Source: Hirsutella rhossiliensis
Taxonomy: Eukaryota; Ascomycota; Sordariomycetes; Hypocreales; Ophiocordycipitaceae
Length of the DNA stretch: 64,000 nt
Reading direction: 5' to 3'
NCBI RefSeq assembly: GCF_020360975.1
Contig: NW_025408676.1
Coordinates: forward strand, 1,674,001 to 1,738,000
Shown here: piece by piece, positions 12,169 to 22,920 of the stretch
Layout: every line of letters starts with the position of its first letter
How positions within the stretch are numbered: position 1 is the stretch's first letter
The notes under the pieces: model-generated
The model's input: the letters and a program-made list of their open reading frames with translations, nothing else
The model's database searches: none
What the model was told of the DNA's origin: nothing
Translations under genes and position numbers: made by a program

Positions 12169-15120
12169 TAGGTTAAGAAATAATCCTTACTATTGCGAAT
12201 TATAATATATTTATTTCGATATAAATACGTCTTTTTAGATTATAATATTAAAGGAGTAAGGCTTCTTAAAAAGTATCCTTAAGAGCTTAAAACGCTACCT
12301 TTTCGGTAAGGTTTAGCTCTATACTCCTTAGCTTCTTCTTATTCTTACTCCCTTTTAGTAATATAGTTAAGGGCGCTATAACTCCTAAGTACCTATATAT
12401 AAATCGTTAGTAAAAATTATAGAACTTAAGGAAAACCTAAATATTATAGTAAGTTATAGGTTTAAGCTATTAAGCTATTACCTCTACCTATTAAAGGTCT
12501 ATTAATACCCTATTAATAGATAATATAAACCTAAGGAACTTAATTAACTATTAATAAAAGATATACTTTAATAGTTTTATATAAAGCTCTATAGCCCTTA
12601 GCCTTTCTATTACTTATCTTAAGTATTTAGTATATTCTTTTCTTATCTTAAAGTATATAAGGATATCGTCGAAATAGACTATATAGATTATATCTATAAG
12701 CCCTTTAAGCGCTTAATAGATATAGCTTTAAAATATAGCTAGTACGTTAGTAAGTTTAAAGGGTATTACTAGGTATTTAAAATATCTATAACGCGTTTAA
12801 AAAGCGGTCTTTTATTTATCTCCTTCTTAAATTTAAATACGTTAATATATATTTTATATATTAATCTTAGAAAAATACTTAGCTCCTTAATAGCGGTTAA
12901 TAATCTCTAAAATAAAAGGTAAAGGGTACTAATTCTTTTATATAACCTAGTTAAGTCCTTAATAGTCTATATATAGCTATAAAGTACTATCCTTTTTTAG
13001 AATAAAAAGGATAAGCGCCTTAGCTAGGCTTTTTAACTCTTAGATTATTTTCCTTTTTATCGCGTCTTAGATATAGTTACGTAATACTTAGAGTTCCCTT
13101 TATAATAAAAGGTAAATCGGTCTATAAAGAGGTTCTATATTAAGGATTAAATTAATTAAGTAATCTATTCTCTTTCTGGCTAATAATAAGTTAGATTTAT
13201 TAGCTAAGATTATATTTTTAAACTAATAGAAAGTTAGTAGGATTTTAGCTTATTCTTCTTATAAAATCCCTTTATCTTTATCTTTATCTAGTAGCGGGAT
13301 TAGCTTAAGATTAAGCGCTATTATATATACCCTTACCTTATTCCTATATTCTTAAAGGAATCTATAGGGATTTTATAGGGTTTTACTACTTAGTTAATAC
13401 TTAAACTACTACTATTATTTCTATAAGATAATATAAATACGTTTATCCTTTAAGGTAGTAACTAATAAAAGGATTAATACTTAATTATTTAGCGTTAACT
13501 TATTAGTACTAATATAGAAATAAGTAATTATCTTTTTAGTGCCTTTTATATTTATTATTTAGAGTGGTATTAACTATACTCTATACTCCTTTACCTTACT
13601 ATTATTAAGCCCTAATAACTTAAGGTATAATAGCGCTACTTATAGTAATCCTTACTATTAAGTAAAGTATATATCTATAAGGTTAATAGTATTATAAGTA
13701 TCTAAGTATATAGGGACTTTAGTAGGGTTTTGCCTTAATATTATTATAGGAGTTTTAAGTAACTATCCTATAAGTATTAAGTTTACTAAGGGAGAAGCGT
13801 TTACCCTAATATCTTACCTTTTCCTTATTTTATAGTATTAAGTCTAAGAGTCTTTACTAGGGTTTCTACCTTTAAAGAATTAATATATTTTATAGATAGG
13901 TATCCTAGCTTATTATATTAGAAATATATAATTCCTAATTAAGTAAAAGATCCTCTTCCTTAATAACGTCCCTTAGTTTAGCCCTTAGTAGGTATATCGC
14001 TAGCTTACTAGTTATTAGTTAAATTAATGGTATTTCCTTAACGATTTAGCTTAGCTTATCGGCCTTTTTAATTCCTTCCTTTATATATACCGCCTTAAGG
14101 TATAGTACTACTTTTATTCCCGGTTCTTTTAAAGGTAAAAGTAATATTAATACGTCGCCTCTTATTAATAGTAGTATCTTAATATTATTAAGCGACTTAT
14201 ATAAGCTCTTCTTATTAATAAGTATAAATAGGTATCGAATAAAGGTTAATTTAATGTTAAAGTTATAGCTCTAGCTTAGTAAAAAATATAAGAGTATACG
14301 CCTTTTCTAATAAGCGTTTAAAATACCTCTTTAAGGAGTTAAGGTATAAGCTAAACTTTAAGGGGGACTAGCCTTTTTATTAGCGAGCCTTCTTTAATTA
14401 CGTCGCTAATAGTATCTCCTTATTTATAGTATTATTAATTAAGATAAATATCTATTCCTTAAAGTATACCTAATCTATACTATATTTAGTTCGGTTAATT
14501 AGCGTTTATTTTTTAAGGTATTAGCGCTATCTCGCTTTATAGTCGTTATATATATAATCTACTATATAAAGGATCTTTATTTTATTATAATAAAAGCGTT
14601 TAAGCGCTACCTTAAAAGCGTCCTTTAAATCATAAGTTTAGTTTAAATATTTCTATATATTAGTAGGTTAGGATAATTAAGCGATATTTTTAATCTTAAC
14701 CTTACTACTATAACTACCGTTTAATTTAAAGGAGTAAGACTATCGATGCTTTCCTAAATAGATAGCGATAGCACTAGCGCGTTTAGTAATTTCCTCCTTT
14801 AATTATATAACGCGGTCTTATAAGCGTTTTATCTCCTCTAGCTTCTTAATACGCGCTTATAAAGCTATAAGCTTTTCTTAGCGAGTTAGTAGTCTTACGC
14901 TTATAGGTAGCGATATCTTCGATATAGCTAGAATATTATCTATAATAAAGGTCTATTCTAAGGATATATCTTTTAGTTCTTTATCTCTTAAATAGATACT
15001 TAATATATATAACGAAGAAGCCTTAACTAGTTAACTATTACGTCGCGCTATAGGAGTATTATATAGTCTTCTTTAAATAGCTATCTCTACTAAGTAACTA
15101 AAAAAGGAAGCTTTAAAAAT
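12169..15120 (-). pseudogene. Gypsy element 1, 5' part: gag, protease, reverse transcriptase
   Basis: Minus-strand reading enters from the LTR at 15,121. The reverse-transcriptase catalytic box is clear: the reverse complement of 12,658-12,690 reads VYFDDILIY. Gag and protease should lie between about 15,000 and 13,400 but are too degraded for me to place motifs. The reading is cut by the LINE at 12,168 and continues at 4,816. Only transition-type damage is seen, consistent with RIP. Confidence 0.75.
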
Positions 15121-15377
15121 TATAAGGGAATATATATTATAGTACGATTAGTTAAGTAGTAGAGATAGCTAGAGGTACTATACTATATATATTATATTCT
15201 CTTTATCGTAAGACTAAAGCTTATTAAAAGAGGGATTTCTCCTTTTTAGTTAAAGTAATAAGAGGTCTATAATATATAAGCGGGGTAGGTATAATTCCCT
15301 ACTAATACCCTACTAATATATTAGTACTATATACCTAAGTACTTTATTAGCCTATACCTTTTAGTAGCGCTCTTATA
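15121..15377 (-). repeat. LTR (5' LTR of minus-strand gypsy element 1)
   Basis: Direct repeat of 228-484, 257 bp in both copies. Because pol is on the minus strand this copy is the 5' LTR. Differences between the two LTRs are mostly C/T and G/A, as expected from RIP acting separately on each copy. Confidence 0.8.
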
Positions 15378-15520
15378 TACTCTTTACCTTAAATAATAAA
15401 AAGGACTTTATACCTTTAGGCCTAAAGGAAAAAGAGTAGCTTTAAAGTAAAGATAAGCTTTAAAGCCCTAATTACTAATACTAGTAAAGGAAAAGAAGGA
15501 ATTATCTACTTATATATTAT

Positions 15521-16125
15521 AATAATTATTATTATTAAGATTATACTAGGAACCTAGCTAAAGGTATCTAGAACTTTAATATTAAATAGAAGGGAAAAAC
15601 TAAAGTACTTAAGGGAAAACCTTCCCTTCTTTTAGTATAGGTTTACTTTAAATAAGGTCGTAGTAGTAATATATAGGAAATTTATACTAGCTACTATAGG
15701 CTTCTCTTATATATTTATATTTTAGTATAAGCCCTCTTAAGCTATAGCCGCTACTATCTTAAGCGGCCGCGGCCTAGGCTCGCTAGCTTAAGCTAAAGGT
15801 TATAGGTAGTAGTCTCTCTTTAAGGGCCTAGCTTATAAGCTCCTTTATTCTTTATAGCTCCTACGTTACTACTATATAGCTATAGCGGTAGCTATATTAG
15901 CCTATCGGTCTATTAGTTAGTAAGGTAAGTAATATTTAGTTACCGGGCTAGGCGCTAATATAGGTTGCTCTTAGGTAGGGCTAGCTAATTAAAATTCGGT
16001 TAGCTAGCTCTACTAATTAAAAATCGGTTCTTATCTAGCTACGCGACTTCCTAATTAAGGGCGCGGCGGCCTATATTTATAATTTATTTTATAGTTACTA
16101 ATTACGCGCGCTTAGCTCGCGTATA
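15521..16125 (-). mobile_element. 5'-truncated LINE fragment (3' end only), inverted
   Basis: The reverse complement of this ~600 bp segment matches about 11,560-12,168, the 3' end of LINE copy 1. It starts at an (ATT)n run at 15,521-15,538, the minus-strand equivalent of the (TAA)n tail, and stops at an arbitrary internal point near 16,125. That is the usual shape of a 5'-truncated LINE insertion. Both copies are RIP-mutated. A target duplication could not be recognised. Confidence 0.65.
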
Positions 16126-16134
16126 TATATATAT

Positions 16135-19100
16135 CCGCCTATATAAAAAAGAAGCTTACTTTAATATAAGTTATAATTAATAACTCCTTACTTATCGCTA
16201 CTCTTATAGATAAGGGCTATTAATACTATATTATAGTTAATAAAGCGCTTATATAAGAGATATAAGTACTAGTAAAGAAGATTACTTTAAGGTAAGTAAA
16301 GGGCGCCTTAAGCGTAATAGAAAGTATAGTAATTAAGGGTATTATATAGCTAGCTATAGAGGTTAATAGTTATTATAAGCTTATTATAGCTTATATAATC
16401 CCTTAACTAAAGTTTCCCTTAATCTTTAAGAAACCTTAGTTATTATATATAAAGTTATAATTAGTTTTATATTAAAAGAAGCTATAGCTTAGGCCTATAT
16501 AATAGTAAGTATATTATAATAATAGTTTTATAAGTATTAAACTAAGTATATAAGCTTTATACTTAGCTTAAGAAGTCCTTACCTTTATCTTTATAAGAAC
16601 TATATAATAAGTAAAGTAAAAAGAAGGCTAGGTAGCGGCTAATATAGCGGTTTATATAATTAGCCTAGCGGATATTAATAAGGCCTTTTAAATAAAGAAG
16701 CTAAAGTTACCCTTTAAGCTATAATAATAGATACTAAAGCGCTTTTATAACCTCTTACTACTATTTAAGTCCTAAAAAGTAAATAAGCTTAACTTATATA
16801 AGCTAAAGGTAGACTATAAGATCGTACTTTATATTAATAAAAAGGGGTAAGAACTACCTATATTATTTAGACTACTATATAATATATTATACGTAGAGCT
16901 ATTAATATTAAAGAAGATACTAAGGGACCTCTTAAATAAGGGTTTTATTTAAGTAAGTAGCTTTAAGGTAAGAGCGCTAGTTTTATTTATATATAAACTA
17001 AAGGGTAGGATATAGTTTTATTATAACTATAAGGCTTTAAATATAATTATAAGGCTAAACTACTACCTCTTACTTTTAATCTTAAATATACTTTATAACC
17101 TCTTAAAAGTAAAGTAGTTTATAAAGCTAGATATAAAATAAGCGTTTTATAAGGTATATATCTTAGAAGGTAATAAGTAAAAGATAGCGTTCTATATATA
17201 CTATAGCTTATTTAAGTAGCTTATAACGCCTTTTAGCCTCTTAAGAGCGCCTACTACCTTCTAGTATTATATTAATAATATACTTTAAGACTTCCTTAAT
17301 AAGTTCGCCTTTATATATATAGATAATATCCTTATTTATATAAGCGGCTTTTATAAGGACTATGAAAAGAAAGTATAAAGGGTCTTAAAGTGCCTTTAAC
17401 TTTATAAGCTTTACCTTAACTTAGATAAGTATAAATTTAAGGTTAAGAGGGTTAAGTACTTAGGCTTTATTATCTATATAAGTATAGGTATATAAGCGGA
17501 TATTATAAAAATCTAAGCGATTTAAGACTAAGCGGCCTTAACTATATAAATAAGTATATAGAGCTTCTTAAAGTTTATAAACTATTATAAGACATTTATT
17601 AAGGGCTTCTCTTATATTATAATACCCTTAAACGAGATTACTAAAAAGTAAACTACTTTTTATTAAGGGCCTATATAAGAAGGAGCGTTTTATACGCTTA
17701 AGGACTTATTCTTATAAGCTTTAATACTACTTTAGTAAGACTTTAACTAGTTTATATTAGTTAAAGTAAATTATAATAGCTAGGTACTTAAAGGAATACT
17801 CTTTTAAAAGGTAAATAAGTAAAAGTAACTAATAGTATTTTACTCTTATAAGCTAACCTTAGTAAAGCGGAATTATACTATTTACGATAAGGAGATACTA
17901 GCGATTATTAGCTACTTTAAGTAATAGTAAGTAAAGCTTTAAAGCTATAAGAGCTTTAAGGTTCTTATAGACTATAAGAACCTTAAGTACTTTATAACCT
18001 ATTAATACTTCTTAGAGTAGTAAACCCGCTAAGTAAAGTATCTCTTATACTTTAACTTCTTAATTAAGTACTAGCTAAGGTAAGACTTTATAGTCCTAAA
18101 TATACTTTCTTAAAAAGATTAAGACTAGCTAATAAGAGCGGATATTAAGGCCTAGGATCTATAGCTTATCCTATAAAACGCGCTATAGACTTATATAAGA
18201 GCTTCCTTAGTAAAGGAAGGCGTAGTACTAATAAATAAGCTTTCTTTTATACCTTTACCTTAGCTTAGTAAGGAGGGATAAACTAGCTTAAGACCGTATA
18301 TAGTATAGGTATTCTAAGATAAGGTCCTTTAACGCTTATAGGATAGGATATTATCTTTAAACTATACTTATAAGAGCGTATACTATACTATTAAGTCTAG
18401 CGCTTAATACCTTAATTTAAAGCTAAAGCTAAAAGTATAAGTAGCTAACTATTATATTAACTTATAAGAGTATTTACATTAGTAAGGGAGATTATAGGTA
18501 CTAGGCGCGCTATATACTATAAAAGCTAAGGAGAAGGATAGACTACTAAAGCTAAATAAATAAAATAAGCTCTAAGAGAAGCTAGTTTAGCTCGTTTATA
18601 ACTCTAGTATTATAAGCTACCTAAGTTAATAAGGTATAATAATAGGCCTTATAAGGGATTTTTACTAGCCCTACTTATAGTACTATATTTACTACTTTCT
18701 TTATAACTATAATATCTATAGCTATACTAAGATTTAAAAGGTATAGCTTAAAGGGCTACTTAAGTAGCTTTTAGTACCTAACTAGTTCTATATATATATA
18801 TAGATAGACTTTATAATAGACCTTTTACTTATAAAAGGTAGTAACTACTATATATAAGTAATTAAGGACTAGCTTAGTAAATTAATAATATTAAAGCTAA
18901 TACTATTTATAAATATAAAAGCTTATATAAAGCGCTTCTTATAATACTAAGCCCGCTTATATAGCTAGCTAACCTTTATTATAAGTAATAAAGGATTAAA
19001 CTAAACTAGCTACTTTTAATAATACCCATACTAGCTACTTTAAATTATATAGCTACTTAGTATAGCTTATTACCTATAAACTAATAAAGGACCTAAGAGG

Positions 19101-20440
19101 GTTAACTAAGAAGTATAGGTATATTTATAGGTAGTAGTAGCTTATAACTATAAGGAACGGTGTTCCTACTATAAATAAAGCAGCTATAATATACTCTCCC
19201 GATTATATAAGCTAATAAGTAGTATATTAATTCTAGATAAAATCTTATCCTATAGAGTAAGAATCGCTCGTTATTTTATATATTATTATATATTAAATAG
19301 GTTGCCGGTTATTATATAATCGGGAATCGAAGGAATAGAGCTAGCTTAGAATGCTAGCTAAGACCTCTTAAAAATACCGGCACGACTAACCTCCTTTAAA
19401 CACGAATATTAGTAAAACTAAGACACTTCTAGATTTACTTAAGGTATCACGGAATTCCCTAGTCTTAGGGCTATACGGCAGCCTAAATCTAGTCCTAAAA
19501 GGTTCTTCCGTTTAGCTATAATTATCTATATAAGATAGTATGTCTACTAGTAGATAGATAGAGAATAATTAACTTTAATACCTCTTTTATATACTAATAT
19601 ACTACTAATAAATTCCGTTAAAAATCCTACCTTATACTCCTTCTTCCCTTCTATTACGTAGTCTTACGTTATTCCTTAATTTCCTAAAATTCCGCTTTTA
19701 CTTATATACCTTTAAAATAACTAAGTAAACTAAGACCGCTAGCTCCTTATAGCTTAGCTTACGTTAAATAGTAAACTATAAGCCTTTATTAAGATAGCCC
19801 CCTTCTTTACTATATATAGCTTTAAGCCGCCCTTCTTAATCTTATTTATTATAGATATAATAGTAAAGTAATATAGTAGTTTATCCTTAGAAAGCCGCGC
19901 CTTTATATTTATATAAAAGCTATAAGAAACTATAAAATACTATTAATCCGCGATAGCTACCTTAGTATAAGATTAAGAGCGGTATATTAATAAGACTAAG
20001 GCCTTAATAAATAGGTTTATAGTAAGAGATAAGGTATAGCTTAACCTCTATAACTATAAGTTAGCGTAGCCGAAGAAAAAGCTAGATTAACTATATATAA
20101 GTTTAAAATATAAAGGGTTATTAGCCTATAAGTAGTAGAGCTTAATAATCTTTTAATAAGGGTCTATAATAAGATTAATATTAACTTCCTTTACTAAGCT
20201 TCCTTTAACTTACTACTTAAATAGGAAGTAGTAAACGCTTAACTACTTACTATTAAAGTAGAGGGGGATAATAAATTTAAGGTTAAAGAGATATAAGCTA
20301 TATATTAAAAGAAGGTTAGCTAAGAAAAACGCTAAGAAGTTCTTATAAAGTAGCATAGGTACCTTAACTTAATATAAGAACCTATATATAAGTTTATAAG
20401 AGCTATAGCCTTTAATAAGTTTAAGGCCCTATATAGACTA
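16135..20440 (+). pseudogene. Gypsy element 2 pol: protease, RT, RNase H, integrase, chromodomain
   Basis: Plus-strand Ty3/gypsy polyprotein readable through RIP stops. A protease-like ATLIDKG motif lies near 16,195. Reverse transcriptase follows: a V-LFIYKLKG block near 16,980, KLDIK near 17,130, a TPFSLLRAPTTF block near 17,225 and the catalytic FIYIDNIL near 17,315 (second Asp changed to Asn by RIP). RNase H is about 17,700-18,000 and integrase about 18,560-19,140. After the insertion at 19,149-19,716 the reading resumes with a GDKVWLNL-type integrase C-terminal box near 20,030 and a chromodomain at about 20,270-20,420. Gag and LTRs are not recognisable. Confidence 0.78.
19149..19716. mobile_element. 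~0.57 kb insertion (solo-LTR- or MITE-like), left copy
   Basis: The segment splits the gypsy 2 integrase. The 7 bp ATAACTA occurs at 19,144-19,150 and again at 19,717-19,723, and removing the insert with one copy restores a typical integrase reading. A second copy lies inverted at 21,995-22,562. There is no coding capacity. A TATA-like motif (TATATAAAAGAGG when read from the right-hand copy) favours an LTR; the short inverted ends (TATAAGG / CCTTTAA) would fit a MITE. This copy keeps many CA and TG dinucleotides that are TA in the right copy. Confidence 0.65.
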
Positions 20441-21994
20441 ATAAATAAGAATAATAAACTAATAAACTATTAATAGTAGCTTAAGCTAAGACTATAAAGT
20501 AAGTAAAGTAAAAGAGGTAGTTATAGTAATATAAGTATAATAATATAAGTAGAGATAAAAATAGAATTTATTATAAGGTAAAGCCCTTATACTACCTAAG
20601 CTTATTCCTTATTATTATTATTACCCTTATTATTATTATCGTTATCTTTATCCTTATTAGCTTCCTCTTTTTTATTAATAGTAGCGGCCCTTTTTAAGGC
20701 GCTAAAGCAGCCCTCTAAGCTTATAAGCTAGTTAGTAGCGGTAGCGGCTTTAAGGGTAAAAGGGTAGCGGCTAGTATTAATAGCGGCGGTAAGGGTAGTA
20801 GTAGTAGTAAAGGCGGGCACGGCTAAAAGGACCGCTAATAAGGCAATAAAGGTAGTATCTCTAGTACTAAGTATATTAAAGGCGGAAGTAAGAGAGTAAA
20901 GGAGTAAGGACTTACTTAAGTATAAGGCCCTATCGTATAAGGGCGCAAAGGTTATAGTATATAATAGCGGCGGCGGTAAGGCGCTTCTTAGTAGCCCCCT
21001 ATGCCTACCTATATAAGCTAGCCTTCTAAGCTAACGCCGTAGTAAGTAAGATAGGAGGCGCCGCCTTATAGGCGCGGCCGGCGCGCGCGTACTAATAATA
21101 GCTACCGCCGCGGCGGCACCTAACTTAATTAAAGTAATTAAGCTCCTATAACGTATAATATATATAAAGGGCTAAGTAAGTAGCGCTAGCTTATACTTAG
21201 CGCTTATACTATAAGAGGTTAGCGGAAAACGCTTATTATATATACTTAACTATAGACTTATAAAGGTAGTAGAGATAGAGGTAAGGGCTAAAGGGCTAAG
21301 CGTTATAGGTAGTAGTAGGGATAGCGTTATTACCTTAAAGGGTAATATAAAGGTAGCTAGTATAGCGGAGGTAGTAGCGGCGGCGGTAGGCGCGGTAGTA
21401 AGGGTATAGATAGAAGTAGCGGTAGTAGCGGAGCTATTATTAGCTAGCTATACTTAGTATAGTATTAATAAATAACTTTATACGCTTTAAGAAAAAAGAA
21501 GTAAAAGAGAAGGAGGTAAATATATTTAGTATAAAAGTTAATATTATAGATTATAGCTTCCTACTCTATAAAGTAAAGAACTTACTAATTAAAGTTATTA
21601 TTATTATTAAGGCTATTATTACTATTATAGCTATTACTATAAGTATATATTAATAGAGCGGCCTATATAGCTAGGAATAAACTAATACCTTAGGTAGAGT
21701 AAAACTTACTTATTATTACTATTATTATAGTTAAAGAAGGAAGAAAAGAAAAGGAAGAAGGAAGGGGGGATACTAGTTTATATACCCCTTAGTAAAGGAG
21801 GCTACTTAAGGCTAAGGGGATAGGTAACCTAAGGCTTATATAAGTCTAGGCCGGTCGCTAGCTACTTAAGGGCGTATATAATAAGTTATACCCTTATTTA
21901 AATAGCTAGCTAGCTAATAAGTATAAAGCTAGGTTATAGCTACTTAGGCTATAAGTATAAGGATAATAAAGCTAGTAGGGCTAGTATAATCTAA
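20441..21994. other. RIPed, Ala/Thr-type low-complexity region, unassigned
   Basis: Richer in G and C than its surroundings, with GGC/GTA/GTAGTAGTAG-like runs. On the minus strand, about 21,480-20,600 reads as an alanine- and threonine-rich stretch followed by a Lys/Asn/Asp-rich tail ending near 20,600. It could be the gag end of another element. No catalytic motif is visible. Confidence 0.35.
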
Positions 21995-22562
21995 AGGTAT
22001 ATAAGTAAAAGCGGAATTTTAGGAAATTAAGGAATTATATAAGACTATATAATAAAGGGGAAGAAGGAGTATAAGGTAGGATTTTTAATAGAATTTATTA
22101 GTAATATATTAGTATATAAAAGAGGTGTTAAAGTTAATAATTCTCCCTTTATCTATTAGTAGACATACTATCTTATATAGATAATTATAGCTAAATAGAA
22201 GAACCTTTTAGGACTAGATTTAGGCTACTATATAGCCTTAAGACTAAGGAATTCCGTAATACCTTACGTAAATCTAGAAGTATCTTAGTTCTACTAATAT
22301 TTATATTTAAAGGAGGTTAGTCGTACTAGTATTCTTAAGAGGTCTTAGCTAGTATTCTAAGCTAGCTCTATTCCTTCGATTCCTAATTATATAATAACCG
22401 GTAATCCGTTTAATATATAATAATATATAAAATAATAAGCGATTCTTACTTTATAAGATAGGATTTTATCTATAATTAATATACTACTTATTAGCTTATA
22501 TAATCGGGAGAGTATATTATAGCTACTTTATTTATAGTAGGAATACTATTCCTTATAGTCTC
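21995..22562. mobile_element. ~0.57 kb solo-LTR/MITE-like insertion, inverted right copy
   Basis: Reverse complement of 19,149-19,716 over the whole length. This copy is more RIP-damaged: positions that are CA or TG in the left copy are TA here (for example the palindromic terminal GGAAC..GTTCC has become GGAAT..ATTCC). I found no flanking target duplication. Confidence 0.65.
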
Positions 22563-22920
22563 CCTTAAAAAGTAGATTTATATACTCTTTACTAATTTAT
22601 TTATAGTAGTATATATATAAGGTAAAAACCTAATTTAGGAAAACTATTCTTATACCTTAATAGGATATATAAAAACCTATTCTTTCTTAGGAAAAAAATC
22701 CTTAGGTATATACTAATAGAAAAACCTATAGTAGGAAAAATCTATAGTTATAATAATTATTTATAGGATAACCTTATATAAGGTAAAACCTATTATTACT
22801 AGGAAAATCTTAATAGATAAAAACCTAGTAAAAATTTCTCTAAGAAACCTAAAAAGGAAAAACCTAGTAAGGGAAAGATATAAAAAGTATAAGAAATATC
22901 TAAAAACCCCTTTTAATTGC
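22563..22920. other. A-rich imperfect repeats
   Basis: Clusters of the motif AGGAAAA / AAAACCTA recur irregularly. No coding signal. It probably belongs to the 3' end or LTR of the copia element to the right. Confidence 0.35.

Noticed and set aside
19149..22562. A single 3.4 kb DNA transposon with ~560 bp terminal inverted repeats
   Set aside because: The sequence between the inverted copies begins with the continuation of the gypsy integrase and chromodomain, and the left copy alone has its own target duplication. They are two independent insertions in opposite orientation.
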